64,000 nt of DNA from Paenibacillus_E sp042676385 (GTDB taxonomy: Bacteria; Bacillota; Bacilli; Paenibacillales; NBRC-103111), in contig NZ_JBHTHA010000036.1 of NCBI RefSeq assembly GCF_042676385.1, forward strand, positions 1 through 64,000, in the 5' to 3' direction. This document shows, in pieces, positions 17,250 through 26,514 of the stretch (position 1 is its first letter; each line of letters opens with the position of its first letter). The notes under the pieces are model-generated. The model was not told where the DNA came from, did no database searches, and saw only the letters and a list, made by a program, of their open reading frames with translations. The translations under genes were made by a program, and so were the position numbers.

Positions 17250-17925
17250 GGTTTTCAAGTATTGATTTTATTTCGACTAAATCATCTATAATGCGATCCG
17301 GTTCAACTTCTATTGCGCCGTGATCATTCCGCTTCCATACCCCAATCGCGCCTGCGTTCATAGATGCCTTAACGTCGTTAATCGGATGATCCCCTACGAA
17401 TATGCAGTTGGAAGCGTGGACTTTCAATCGATTGAATGCCCTCCTGAATATTTCTGGATCCGGTTTGCGAACCCCTTCTTCTTCTGAAATCAAGATTTCA
17501 TCAAAATAACCCTCGATATGGAGTGAGCCCAAATTAGCCTGTTGGAATTTCGTAAAGCCGTTTGTGATCAAACCGATTTTGATATTCTGATTCCGCAGCC
17601 ACTTCAGGACCTCTTCTGTGTTCGGGAATGCGACTGTGAATCTGGGGAAATGATCCAAATAGTCTTGAAGCAGTCCTTCCCAGGTTAATCCGACTGGCTC
17701 ACACTCATGGATCAGCGCTTGATATACTTTATCTTTCCATACATAACCGTGGTTATCCAGCTCAATAAATCTATCGACAAAAATAGTCTTGGGAACATGG
17801 TTGAGTTTATCCAAGTAACGGTCATATTGGTCCTGAATAAATAATTTAAGTGAAGTATCCCGATCTAATAGCGTTCCATCTAAATCAAAAAGAACTGCCT
17901 GAATCATGGAGTCACGTAATGTCAT
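17230..17925 (-). CDS. HAD-superfamily hydrolase (subfamily IA)
   Basis: 231 residues. HAD motif I is VLFDLDGTLLD (nucleophile and acid Asp), motif II is LITNGF, motif III Lys is in EGVRKPDPEIF, and motif IV is FVGDHPINDV. A helical cap lies at about 25-105, giving the IA class. Likely a phosphatase on a small phosphorylated metabolite or nucleotide (YjjG-like overall shape); the substrate is unknown. GGAGG lies six bases before the ATG. Convergent with the yneQ-like gene. Confidence 0.88.
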   Translation of the reverse strand: MTLRDSMIQAVLFDLDGTLLDRDTSLKLFIQDQYDRYLDKLNHVPKTIFVDRFIELDNHGYVWKDKVYQALIHECEPVGLTWEGLLQDYLDHFPRFTVAFPNTEEVLKWLRNQNIKIGLITNGFTKFQQANLGSLHIEGYFDEILISEEEGVRKPDPEIFRRAFNRLKVHASNCIFVGDHPINDVKASMNAGAIGVWKRNDHGAIEVEPDRIIDDLVEIKSILENLKDEID

Positions 17926-18011
17926 CCTTCTCCTCCCTTTTTTACATAATGTCTATATCTACCAATTATAATCATTATAAAATAATAGATAAATATTCAT
18001 TTTTATTTTGT

Positions 18012-18033
18012 TTACATAATTAATTTTATGTAA
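18012..18033. promoter_or_regulatory. AT-rich inverted repeat upstream of the spore glycosyltransferase operon
   Basis: TTACATAA, six bases, TTATGTAA: perfect 8-bp arms. Its flanks (TTTTGT on the left, TC on the right) are shared with the repeat at 1131-1152. It lies about 140 bases before the GT4 start and about 90 bases upstream of the HAD gene. Confidence 0.4.
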
Positions 18034-18170
18034 TCTTTTGAAGCACCGATGCAACTGCCCAAAAATGAAAAAATTTTAATATTCGCCATAGACTTTGCTC
18101 CAAGTCCGTTTATCCGTGTTGAATATGATATTAGGACGACATGGATCAAACGAAAGGTGGACATTGCATA

Positions 18171-19265
18171 GTGCGTATATTAATCATCGCGCCGGAGCAA
18201 ATTCCAGTCCCTCCTCCTGTTGGGGGTTCAGTGGAACATTGCATTTATCAGATCGCCAAACAAATATCGCCCAAACATTCGGTAACGATTGTCAGCCGTT
18301 TGCGTTCTACTCTTCCTAAGAAGAGCGTTCTTGGTCATGTAACCATAATTCGCGTACCCGGAGCTACGAAAAAAGCATATCTTTCAAACGTATTAAGCAC
18401 GATACGAGGCCGGCATTTCGATGTGATTCAAATAGATAACCGTCCCCGCTTTGTTCATCCTGTTAAAAAGGTGTTCCCAAATACGCCAATCTCTGTCTTC
18501 TTACATTCTACAACGTTCATATCGCCTCCGATGACAACGATCAAACAGGCCGCGGCAGATCTAAGCGGCGCTGACCGAATTGTCGGAAACAGCCGATCCT
18601 TGCAAAATCATCTAAAAAAAACATTCCCTTCACAAAGCCATAAGGTTCGTTTCGTTCATCTCGGCGTTGATTTACACCAGTTCAAACCCCGGCAAAAACA
18701 CAAAACGAACGGCCAACCGTTCGTCATTCTTTTCGCTGGCCGGCTAATCCCCCGTAAAGGTATTCCTGTATTAATGAAGGCTACGCAAATCGTTCGAAGA
18801 TCCGTTCCCAATGCGAAGTTAGTGATCGCCGGAGGTACAGGGCGCCCCAACTACAAAGCGCATTTAAAACGTCTAGCCGCTTCATTACGTATTCCTGTGG
18901 CATTCAAAGGGTACGTACCGCGCAGCAAAATGCCGCAGTTTTACGCCTCTGGGGACTGCTTTGTATGTCCTTCCCAAGGCCATGAAGCATTTGGGCTTGT
19001 CAATGTGGAAGCGATGTCGTCCGGCATTCCTACCGTCGCTTCGCGCAATGGCGGCATCCCGGAAATTGTTCAACACGGGCGCAACGGGCTGTTAGTTACG
19101 AAATACCGCAGCCCCGAAGCTTTTGCCGCACAAATCTTGGTAATTGCGAAAAATAAAGAAAGAGCCAAGCAGCTCGCGAAGCAGGCTCGGCAAGATATGT
19201 TGCGAAGATTTAGTTGGAAATCGACGGCAAAGAAATTAACAGGCATTTATTCATCTAAATTTTAA
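18171..19265 (+). CDS. GT4-family glycosyltransferase (spore coat CotSA-like)
   Basis: About 364 residues of GT-B fold. The start is GTG at 18171 (VRILIIAPEQ), with GGTGG upstream; a frame from 18141 adds ten unlikely residues. PPPVGGSVEHCIYQIA is the glycine-rich donor loop near the N-terminus. The C-terminal half has FAGRLIPRKG, FVCPSQGHEAFGLVNVEAMSSG-type residues (the E-x7-E donor-binding motif) and GGIPEI. Family members include CotSA of the Bacillus spore coat. The ATP-grasp coat-type gene follows after 16 bases, supporting a spore-surface role. Confidence 0.87.
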   Translation: MRILIIAPEQIPVPPPVGGSVEHCIYQIAKQISPKHSVTIVSRLRSTLPKKSVLGHVTIIRVPGATKKAYLSNVLSTIRGRHFDVIQIDNRPRFVHPVKKVFPNTPISVFLHSTTFISPPMTTIKQAAADLSGADRIVGNSRSLQNHLKKTFPSQSHKVRFVHLGVDLHQFKPRQKHKTNGQPFVILFAGRLIPRKGIPVLMKATQIVRRSVPNAKLVIAGGTGRPNYKAHLKRLAASLRIPVAFKGYVPRSKMPQFYASGDCFVCPSQGHEAFGLVNVEAMSSGIPTVASRNGGIPEIVQHGRNGLLVTKYRSPEAFAAQILVIAKNKERAKQLAKQARQDMLRRFSWKSTAKKLTGIYSSKF

Positions 19266-19281
19266 AAGTTGAGGTGCTTAG

Positions 19282-20058
19282 ATGAGAACAACCCGCTCCC
19301 GCACGCTGGGCAGTAAATGGACGAAAACAAAAATGCTCTTGTCGAATAAAGAATTAAGCCAATTTGTACCTGAGACAAGAATCTTTAACCATACCAATCT
19401 GCTCGCGATGCTCAAGAAATATAAGATGGTGTACGTAAAACCGGTTAACGGCACCTTTGGTCAAGGGGTTATACGGGTAGATAACGTGAGCGCAAAGATC
19501 TATCGTTATCGATCCGGTACAGTAACCCGGACCTTCGCGACCTATGACGATTTATTCAAAGCTTTAAACAAAGCCAAGATGAATCGAGCCTATTTAATTC
19601 AAAAAGGGATTCATTTGTTAACCTATCAGAAGCGGATATTTGACATTCGTATCATGGTTCAACAAAATCCGCAGCAGGAATTGGAAACAACCGGTTATAT
19701 CGGTCGTGTCGCCCATCCCCATAAGATTGTCACCAACTTCCATAACAGCGGCAAGCCATTGCCTCTGGAATTATTGCTCAGCCCCTACCTCAATGAGTCT
19801 AGGAAGAAAGAATACATCAAGAAACTTAAAGGAATAGGCTACCAAATCGCCAAACAATTTCAAAAGTATCATCCAGGGTTTAAAGAAATCGGGGTTGATG
19901 TGGGGATCGACCAGAAGCTCAAGCCATGGATTCTTGAAGTGAACACGGCCCCGGATCCGTTTATTTTTAATCAATTGAAGGACAAACGCATGTTTTTCAA
20001 AGCGCTCCGGTATGCGCGATTGCATGGAAGGTTCATCCAAGCGAAGCGAAGAAAATGA
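19282..20058 (+). CDS. YheC/YheD-family ATP-grasp protein (endospore coat-associated)
   Basis: 258 residues, one ATP-grasp domain. VYVKPVNGTFGQGVIRV is the phosphate-binding Lys/Gly loop, FDIRIMVQQ and the terminal PWILEVNTAPDPF are the Mg-ATP-binding strand blocks of YheC/YheD proteins, which in Bacillus are associated with the spore coat. The ligase substrate is not known. GAGGTG precedes the ATG. It forms a two-gene operon with the GT4 gene. Confidence 0.87.
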   Translation: MRTTRSRTLGSKWTKTKMLLSNKELSQFVPETRIFNHTNLLAMLKKYKMVYVKPVNGTFGQGVIRVDNVSAKIYRYRSGTVTRTFATYDDLFKALNKAKMNRAYLIQKGIHLLTYQKRIFDIRIMVQQNPQQELETTGYIGRVAHPHKIVTNFHNSGKPLPLELLLSPYLNESRKKEYIKKLKGIGYQIAKQFQKYHPGFKEIGVDVGIDQKLKPWILEVNTAPDPFIFNQLKDKRMFFKALRYARLHGRFIQAKRRK

Positions 20059-20179
20059 AGTATGTTGTCTGAACATTCATGCGAATTGCTTTCTCATTCC
20101 GCATTATGTTAATTTTATATGAAGCTATCCGAGATGGATCATTGGAGGCTAAACATTCCACTACAGGTGATTGACGACC

Positions 20180-20857
20180 ATGACTCCTAAACTTAAAGTA
20201 ACCTTTGTTTTCGTACTCAGCATTCTTTCATTCCTTTGCTTCATCTTTGTCGCTTCACTTTTCAAAGGACCTTGGGTCGCGAAACTCGACAGCTCGATCA
20301 TTTCCTCCATTCAAGGATCGGAGGCTCCGTGGCTCACAGCGGTGATGAAATGCTTCACATTTATTGGTTCCACCCCCATAGTCATTCTTCTTTCTATCGT
20401 TGCCATGGTTTTTCTGTATAAGGTATTACATCACCGATTGGAACTCACTTTTTTTGTGAGCATCATTGCCGGTACTGCAATTTTCAATCAAGTTCTCAAG
20501 CTAATCTTTCAGCGGCAGCGGCCCAGTCTGCACCGGCTCATTGAAGAGACCGGTTACAGCTTTCCAAGCGGGCACTCGATGGAAGCTTTTGCTCTCTATG
20601 CATCCCTTGCCTTCCTGCTTTGGCGACATATCTCGACTCGCCGCGGAAGAACGGCCGTTGTCATTTTTAGCGTTGCGATGATTCTTCTCATCGGAATAAG
20701 CCGCATTTATTTAGGCGTCCATTACCCCAGTGATGTTGTGGGTGCTTACTTCGCAAGCGGGTTTTGGTTTGCTTTATCCGTCTGGATTTTTCAGTGGTAT
20801 AAAGAGTATCGAAATTACAAAAAGAAAGTACAAAATAAAACCTCCAATCGCATTTAA
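20180..20857 (+). CDS. PAP2-family membrane phosphatase
   Basis: About 225 residues with six predicted helices. The three PAP2 catalytic motifs are KLIFQRQRP, PSGHS and SRIYLGVHYPSDV. Likely hydrolyses lipid phosphates such as phosphatidylglycerol-phosphate or undecaprenyl pyrophosphate at the outer membrane face. The ATG at 20180 is preferred over a TTG at 20171 on the basis of AGGTGA spacing. Its last codons lie in the bidirectional terminator shared with the DedA gene; the stops overlap by four bases. Confidence 0.88.
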   Translation: MTPKLKVTFVFVLSILSFLCFIFVASLFKGPWVAKLDSSIISSIQGSEAPWLTAVMKCFTFIGSTPIVILLSIVAMVFLYKVLHHRLELTFFVSIIAGTAIFNQVLKLIFQRQRPSLHRLIEETGYSFPSGHSMEAFALYASLAFLLWRHISTRRGRTAVVIFSVAMILLIGISRIYLGVHYPSDVVGAYFASGFWFALSVWIFQWYKEYRNYKKKVQNKTSNRI

Positions 20858-20874
20858 TGCGGATTGGAGGTTTT
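20837..20874. terminator. bidirectional terminator encoding both C-termini
   Basis: AAAACCTCCAATC and GATTGGAGGTTTT form a 13-bp stem with an inner GCATT/AATGC. Both convergent genes end inside it. Because it is palindromic, both proteins finish with KTSN (NKTSNRI and SKTSNPH). Confidence 0.92.
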
Positions 20875-21573
20875 GCTTTTTAATGAGTATGAGCGTTGCC
20901 GAAGAATGACTTTCAAACCCACAATTAGTGCGACTATGAGAATAGCAAGAACGATCCAAAGAGGATGATGAAGCTGCGCATAGTAATGATGCCACGCCTT
21001 GCCTAGTTTCTGCCCAATAAATACAAGGATCATGATCCAGGCCAGTGCCCCTGCGCTCGCGATTCCTATGAATTTAAGGAAGCGCATTTTAATGGCTCCA
21101 GCGATAAATGGCGATGCATGTCGAAGACCTGTTACATAATAACCAACCAACAGCAAGAGTGATCCGTACTTCCGGAATTGATCGGCCCACTTGTCTAATT
21201 TACTTTCCGGAAGGTGAATCCACTTCGTCAAATAGCTAATCCGTTTCAATCCGATTTTTCGTCCAAGATAATAGTTGAAGATCATCCCCATACAGGCGCC
21301 AATCCATGCAAAACTGATTAACCATCCAAAATGAAGATTTGTCTTAAGCGCCAGAGTACCGGCACTAAGCAATATGATTTCAACAGGGATCGGTATCCCC
21401 ACAATACCTATGAAGAGCAGCAAGAACACCGCTGCGTACCCGTATTGAGCAATAAAGAGTAGAAAAGAATGTCCCACTGTATGCCACCTGCCTTTGTATC
21501 TTAAGAATACCATATATAAAGTCAAGGTGCATGAGTAGATGATGAGAAAAAGAATGATCTTTCTATGCAACAT
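20854..21573 (-). CDS. DedA/SNARE-associated (VTT-domain) membrane protein
   Basis: 239 residues from the ATG at 21573. IGIPIPVEIILLSAG, FNYYLGRKIG and the conserved arginine region GLRHASPFIAG mark the DedA family, members of which act as undecaprenyl-phosphate or phosphatidylethanolamine flippases. The start is uncertain: a GTG at 21477 (VGHSFLLF) has AGGTGG six bases upstream and would give a 207-residue protein of more usual length. It is followed upstream by the GT28 gene, whose stop is 30 bases before this start, so it may belong to the same long operon. Confidence 0.87.
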   Translation of the reverse strand: MLHRKIILFLIIYSCTLTLYMVFLRYKGRWHTVGHSFLLFIAQYGYAAVFLLLFIGIVGIPIPVEIILLSAGTLALKTNLHFGWLISFAWIGACMGMIFNYYLGRKIGLKRISYLTKWIHLPESKLDKWADQFRKYGSLLLLVGYYVTGLRHASPFIAGAIKMRFLKFIGIASAGALAWIMILVFIGQKLGKAWHHYYAQLHHPLWIVLAILIVALIVGLKVILRQRSYSLKSKTSNPH

Positions 21574-21603
21574 CCCCTGAACATTCAGGCGGTGATTTGA
21601 AGT

Positions 21604-22722
21604 CTAGATGGATAGCGAAACAGGTTGATTAATGTGATGAATAATATCCGTTACAATATGTACGCTTGCTTGTCTTTTTTGCATGCCCAGCATGCGCGTT
21701 CTCACTTCATCATGCAAGCTGGGATGCTCGAGTAATCGTATGATGCTGTTCGTCAAGTCTTGTATACTATCGGAGATCGAGGCGACACCGCGGCTGGAAA
21801 GATATTTGGCATTCTCTCTTTCTTGTCCCGCGTATGGTTTATAAATATAAATAGGGAGCTGTATGGCTATCGCTTCCGATAACGTAAGGCCTCCTGCTTT
21901 CGTAATAATGCAAGTTGCAGCTGACATGATTTCATGCAAATTGTTAACAAACCCAAGAATGTTTAAATGCGGTTGATTCGGAAAATGGGATTCCAGCTTG
22001 AGTTTCAGCTTCTCATTTCGCCCGCAAACGACGATTACTTGACAATTGTCAATGGTAATCAGTGATTCCAGCAAATCTTCGGTATAGCTTGAGGCCCCCT
22101 GATCGGAGGCCATAACCAGTATCTTTTTTCGATGCTGTTTCTTGAAGTTCGGTAATTCCATAAACTCATTGCGCACTGGGATCCCGCTGACTTCCACACG
22201 ATCTCTCGGGAATCCCTTGAAGACAATTTGCTGCTTCAGCTCTTCCGTAGCCACATAATATTTATCAACGGCTGGATGCAGCCAAGTGGCGTGCAGTGCA
22301 AAATCCGTTAGCACGGTATAATTATTTATGCCCATGGAACTGCAAATTTCCGGTGATGCGCCAAAAGGGAACGTATTTACGACAGCGTCAGGACGCCCTT
22401 CATGAAGGATTTCCTTTAGCTTCTTCTTGCCAAGAGCCGTCATCGAGCGTTGAAATAAAGCGGTCCGCTTCGTTTCCCTCGTTAAATAATAGCTCCACCC
22501 GTAATAATCCAGTCCCATTCGGGATATTTGCGTACTTTTGTTCACAAGGGAAGTCGTAACCATATTGATAAACGGGTGACCCTCTTTCATGAGATCGACG
22601 ACTTTCACTTGTTCCACACCTTGCTTGAAAAATTGCTGCTGCAAAGCTTGCGAAGCTTGGATATGCCCATTGCCATAGCTTGCCGTTAGAATTAAAATGC
22701 GTGGATCGCTATTCATGATCAA
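21604..22722 (-). CDS. GT28 glycosyltransferase, UgtP/MGDG-synthase type
   Basis: 372 residues. The N-terminal MGDG-synthase domain shows LILTASYGNGHIQASQAL and VVDLMKEGHPF; the C-terminal GT-B half shows ILVMASDQGASSY and ITKAGGLTLSEAIA (donor-sugar loop). Family members move hexoses to diacylglycerol (glycolipid anchors) or build lipid intermediates. AAGGAGG is five bases before a TTG (22722) and eleven before an ATG (22716); either could be used. It is 33 bases after the OmpR regulator, so it is the tail of the ABC/two-component operon, which suggests glycolipid adjustment in response to envelope stress. Confidence 0.87.
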   Translation of the reverse strand: MIMNSDPRILILTASYGNGHIQASQALQQQFFKQGVEQVKVVDLMKEGHPFINMVTTSLVNKSTQISRMGLDYYGWSYYLTRETKRTALFQRSMTALGKKKLKEILHEGRPDAVVNTFPFGASPEICSSMGINNYTVLTDFALHATWLHPAVDKYYVATEELKQQIVFKGFPRDRVEVSGIPVRNEFMELPNFKKQHRKKILVMASDQGASSYTEDLLESLITIDNCQVIVVCGRNEKLKLKLESHFPNQPHLNILGFVNNLHEIMSAATCIITKAGGLTLSEAIAIQLPIYIYKPYAGQERENAKYLSSRGVASISDSIQDLTNSIIRLLEHPSLHDEVRTRMLGMQKRQASVHIVTDIIHHINQPVSLSI

Positions 22723-22755
22723 GGCAGCCTCCTTGCCATTAATTAGATGAGTTAC

Positions 22756-23442
22756 TCATAACCGAAAGCGATAGCCTGCTCCCCAGACAGTTTCGATGTA
22801 CTCGGATTTAGAGGTATCCACTTCAATTTTCTCCCGCAGTTTACGAATATGAACCGTGACGGTTTGAGAATCCCCAAGCGCATCGATTCCCCATATTCGC
22901 TCGAAAAGGTGATCTTTACTAAATACCCGATTCGGATTCATTGCCAGGAAATAAAGCAAATCAAATTCTTTGGTGGTTAGCGAAATCTCTTGCTCATGCA
23001 GAAAAACTCTGCGCGAGCCGTAATCAATGAGGAGTCCGCGTATACGGATGATTTCCTTATTCTCTTTCTCCCCGATGAGTCGTTCATACCGGGCTAGATG
23101 CGCCTTAACACGCGCTACTAATTCTCCAGGTTTGAATGGCTTTGTGATATAGTCATCAGCACCGAGTCCCAATCCTTTGATGACGTCAATATCTTCTTTT
23201 TTTGCAGTCACCATTAGGATCGGTATGTTATGCTTCTCACGTATTTGTTTGCATACCTCAAAACCGCTAATGATAGGAAGCATCAGATCTAGGATGATCA
23301 AATCATACTCCCCGCTCATGCCAAGTTTCAAGCCTTGCTCCCCATCTATGGCGATATCGACTTTGAAGCCGCTGACTTCCAAGTAATCTCGCTCCAATTC
23401 CGCAATGAGCTGTTCGTCTTCTACGATCAGGATATTCTTCAT
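22756..23442 (-). CDS. OmpR-family response regulator
   Basis: 228 residues. The receiver (1-118) has VEDEQ, phospho-Asp in LIILDLMLP, MVTAK and DYITKPF. The winged-helix output (about 130-228) has LTTKEFDLLYFLAMNPNRVF and TVTVHIRKLREKI, GAGYRF. Starts by ATGA overlap with the kinase. Cognate of the kinase at 23439-24917. Confidence 0.93.
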   Translation of the reverse strand: MKNILIVEDEQLIAELERDYLEVSGFKVDIAIDGEQGLKLGMSGEYDLIILDLMLPIISGFEVCKQIREKHNIPILMVTAKKEDIDVIKGLGLGADDYITKPFKPGELVARVKAHLARYERLIGEKENKEIIRIRGLLIDYGSRRVFLHEQEISLTTKEFDLLYFLAMNPNRVFSKDHLFERIWGIDALGDSQTVTVHIRKLREKIEVDTSKSEYIETVWGAGYRFRL

Positions 23443-24917
23443 CTGTCATCACCATCTTCATTCGTTCTAAGCGGCAAGGTGATACTGATGCATGTTCCTT
23501 CACCCTTTTTGCTGCTTGCTCGTATCGTACCGTCATGGCCTTCGATTATTTGTTTCGAAATGGCTAGACCCAGTCCGCTTCCGCCGGTATCGCTGTTTCT
23601 CGAAGGATCAGCGCGATAGAAACGATCGAAAATAAGCGGGAGCGCATCCGCGCTAATACCTTGACCGTTGTCCTTGATCTCGATGACGACATGGTGGCCG
23701 GATCTGTAGGCTCGCAGATCGATTTGTTTCTCCGGTTTATTCATATATTTCATACAATTGTCCATTATGTTGGAGAATACGCGTTTGATTTTATCCCGGT
23801 CGATCGATATATAGGTTTGCTGTTCGAACGCGATATCTGACGTATAATGAACGCCGTGTTTTCCAAGCTCAAAGTCAAGTTCATCGGACCAATCCAGCAA
23901 AAAAGCACGTAAATCAACAATTTCAAAGTTAAACGGCAGCCGTTTCAAATCCAGCTTTGAATACAGAAATAATTCGTCGATCAGATGATCCATCTCTTCG
24001 GCTTTGGATGAGATGATCTCGATATACTTTTGCCTTTTCTCGGGTGTATCTGCAATGCCGTCGCCAATCCCGTCCACATAGCCCCTGATCGCAGTCAGCG
24101 GTGTTCTTAAATCGTGGGAGATGTTAGAGACAAGTTCTTTGCGGTTTTCTTCATACTGCATCTGGGTTTGAATGGATTCCTGCAATTGCTTGCGCATCTG
24201 CTCAAAAGCCTGACTAAGTTGTCCTATTTCATCTTTATTCGTAATCTCTACCTGAAAGTCCAAATCGCCTAATTTCAATCTCCTCATTGCATGTTTCAGT
24301 TTCTGTAAAGGCGTTATAATGCTTCTCGAAACAAAATAAGTGAGCAGCGAATGTGTGAGTATCAGGATAATTAATAAGGTGATAAATAAAATGGGAAAAA
24401 ACTTTTGCGCGAAATTAACCAGCGGATTTACCGTGGTGACCACAAGCACACTTCCCGGTTGATGGTCTGAATTCATATAATCAAAATGGACCACTTCAAA
24501 CAGTTGATTGCCGTATCGCTTAGGCTCTTCTTTCTCGATATGACCGGGATGATCGCTTGCCGGCAGCTGATTGAACATCTCCTTGTTTTGAAAGGATGGC
24601 GATACATAGGCTATAACATTATTCTTACGTACAATCAGATCGGATTTATTCGTTTGAAGCTCCTGGTTCATATCAGCAAGATACCCCGGATCGGATAAGA
24701 TCGCCGGATTGGTTTCCGCGGTACGTTTCATTTCTTTCACAAGCCGCTCCACATTGTGGTTCTCGAACAAGCCGCTGTTTGATCCGTATTGGTCGCGGAT
24801 GCTTTGAAAATCGCCTCGAAAGACGACAACGAGGAGCGCGGCAGTTATGATCATCATCACAAGAGGAATGATGAGCATGGCGGCATACGAAAGCAGTAAT
24901 TTTAGACGAATAGACAT
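23439..24917 (-). CDS. membrane sensor histidine kinase
   Basis: 492 residues. Helix 1 at about 5-30, an extracellular sensor domain (about 35-165), helix 2 at about 172-195, HAMP (about 195-245), HisKA (SNISHDLRTPLTAIRG, His about 271) and HATPase (about 370-485: NIMDNCMKYM, DNGQGIS, GGSGLGLAI). Located between the ABC permease (15 bases upstream) and its response regulator (4-base overlap). The layout resembles Bce-like modules, but the permease is an ABC-2 type of ordinary size rather than the large BceB type. Confidence 0.93.
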   Translation of the reverse strand: MSIRLKLLLSYAAMLIIPLVMMIITAALLVVVFRGDFQSIRDQYGSNSGLFENHNVERLVKEMKRTAETNPAILSDPGYLADMNQELQTNKSDLIVRKNNVIAYVSPSFQNKEMFNQLPASDHPGHIEKEEPKRYGNQLFEVVHFDYMNSDHQPGSVLVVTTVNPLVNFAQKFFPILFITLLIILILTHSLLTYFVSRSIITPLQKLKHAMRRLKLGDLDFQVEITNKDEIGQLSQAFEQMRKQLQESIQTQMQYEENRKELVSNISHDLRTPLTAIRGYVDGIGDGIADTPEKRQKYIEIISSKAEEMDHLIDELFLYSKLDLKRLPFNFEIVDLRAFLLDWSDELDFELGKHGVHYTSDIAFEQQTYISIDRDKIKRVFSNIMDNCMKYMNKPEKQIDLRAYRSGHHVVIEIKDNGQGISADALPLIFDRFYRADPSRNSDTGGSGLGLAISKQIIEGHDGTIRASSKKGEGTCISITLPLRTNEDGDDR

Positions 24918-24932
24918 GCCAACATCCCTTTA

Positions 24933-25679
24933 TTAGACTTCTTTACGATCAAATTTATAGTAGCCAAGTACAAAAAATAAGATGCAGCTGGAGAGTAAGA
25001 ACAATGTCGACGTCAATAGTTTACCGGAAGAAACCGTAGAACTTAGCCATAACATGTGCCAATCAGTATAAGCTGTCGGTGAAAATGCCGAGAAAGCACT
25101 GGACAGGAAAGGCGCTATTTTCGCCGCGGCATAGAACACGATGGCGAAAACCATAAAGCCGCTGGCGCTTTTAAAAAACTGGGCGACAAATATAAAGACG
25201 GAAGCAATCGCGAGCATGGAAATAAACGCTGCAAAATATGCTTTTAGCATACTTATTCCTTCGGCAAAGCTTACCGCAGTCCCTGCAAACAGATTACAAA
25301 AAAATGTAATAATTCCAAGAACAATGAGCAAAACTGCTATCCCTGTTCCGATTGCCGCTACCTTTGCTCCAAATACCTGGTAACGTGTATTCGGCCTTAA
25401 CAAGGCTAATTTCAAAGTCCGGGATGCCACTTCATTGGGAAATAAATCGGCTGTAAGGGTCAGAATAAACAGCGGGATCCAAATGCCTGTATAAATCGAC
25501 AGCATCTCAATAGGAAATGAAGGGCTGACGGCTAGCAAACCAAGAATCGGTTGCAGAGCGTTCAGAGAAACAGCCAGCAATATCGGAAGAATAGCTGAGA
25601 AAACGGCAAACATAAGCACTTTCTTTCGATAAAAGAGCAGATAAAGCTCGTTGATATAACCCGCTTTCCACCTATGCAC
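24933..25679 (-). CDS. ABC-2 type transporter permease
   Basis: 248 residues, about six helices (around 20-45, 60-80, 105-130, 145-170, 175-195, 220-240). LFPNEVASRTLKLALLRPN is the cytoplasmic coupling-helix-like segment typical of ABC-2 permeases. The start is GTG at 25679, inside the end of the ATPase gene (8-base overlap), so translation is probably coupled. Partner of the ATPase; the substrate is unknown, with antimicrobial peptide or lipid export the usual inference for such pairs next to a sensor kinase. Confidence 0.87.
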   Translation of the reverse strand: MHRWKAGYINELYLLFYRKKVLMFAVFSAILPILLAVSLNALQPILGLLAVSPSFPIEMLSIYTGIWIPLFILTLTADLFPNEVASRTLKLALLRPNTRYQVFGAKVAAIGTGIAVLLIVLGIITFFCNLFAGTAVSFAEGISMLKAYFAAFISMLAIASVFIFVAQFFKSASGFMVFAIVFYAAAKIAPFLSSAFSAFSPTAYTDWHMLWLSSTVSSGKLLTSTLFLLSSCILFFVLGYYKFDRKEV

Positions 25680-26409
25680 GCTCTAATCCCTCCTTCGTAA
25701 GTTGTAGTTCATCGATATAAAATTGTTCAAGCGATTGATTATTTTGCAGCAATTCGGACACATAGCCTTCCCGCTTCAATTGCCCATTGACAACGACGCC
25801 AACCCGGTTGCAGAGCTGTTCCAGTTCATGAATCATATGGCTCGAGATGATGAATGACGTGCCCTTTTGCTCGGAAAGCTGCTTAACCACTTTACGGAAC
25901 AAAACGGTCCCTTCGATATCCAGACCATTCGTAGGCTCATCCAGGATGACGAACTTCGGTTCCGGCAAAACTGCGGCTGCGAGAGCTAGCTTTTGTTTCA
26001 TGCCGGTCGAGAACCCTTTAATCTTCTCTTTTCGAACTTTTTGGAGGCCGACGATGTCCAAAAGCTCATCAATCCGTTTATCTGGGATTCCGGGGTAAAA
26101 CCGGGCTACAAGCTGCAGGTACTGCTGAGCGCTTAAAAAGTCGTGAAAATCTGCCGATTCAATCATACAGCCGACATGCTGCATACCTTGCTCGAAATGT
26201 TCGGCGATATTGGCGCCAAATAGATGGACCGTTCCCTGATCGGGACGAATTAAACCCGTTATCAGCTTCAGAAAGGTTGTTTTCCCTGCCCCATTAGGCC
26301 CAAGCAAACCATAGATGTCCCCTTCATGTAGTTGCAAGCTGATATCACGGATTCCCCTCTCCTTGCCGTAAAGTTTACTAAGATTGTTTGTTTCTAGAAT
26401 GGGCTTCAA
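25672..26409 (-). CDS. ABC transporter ATP-binding protein
   Basis: 245 residues. Walker A is GPNGAGKTTF, the signature is FSTGMKQKLALA (GFSTGMKQ type, common in CcmA/BcrA-like ATPases), Walker B is FVILDEPTNGLD, and the H-loop His is in IISSHM. First gene of the operon ATPase/permease/kinase/regulator/GT28. BcrA-type ATPases often serve bacitracin or lantibiotic resistance, but this is only a family-level hint. Confidence 0.92.
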   Translation of the reverse strand: MKPILETNNLSKLYGKERGIRDISLQLHEGDIYGLLGPNGAGKTTFLKLITGLIRPDQGTVHLFGANIAEHFEQGMQHVGCMIESADFHDFLSAQQYLQLVARFYPGIPDKRIDELLDIVGLQKVRKEKIKGFSTGMKQKLALAAAVLPEPKFVILDEPTNGLDIEGTVLFRKVVKQLSEQKGTSFIISSHMIHELEQLCNRVGVVVNGQLKREGYVSELLQNNQSLEQFYIDELQLTKEGLERA

Positions 26410-26464
26410 CTAACATTCCTCCTCTTCATTGGTTTTCACAGGAAAAGGTATACCATAATAAGCA

Positions 26465-26496
26465 GCAGATAGGCTTTCAAAAGAAAACCTATCTGC
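26465..26496 (-). terminator. terminator of the secreted 306-residue protein gene
   Basis: GCAGATAGG and CCTATCTGC form a 9-bp stem extended by TTTC/GAAA pairs. It separates the secreted-protein gene from the ABC operon, although its T-tract is short and read-through is possible. Confidence 0.65.
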
Positions 26497-26514
26497 GTCT
26501 TGTTTTGGATCTAC

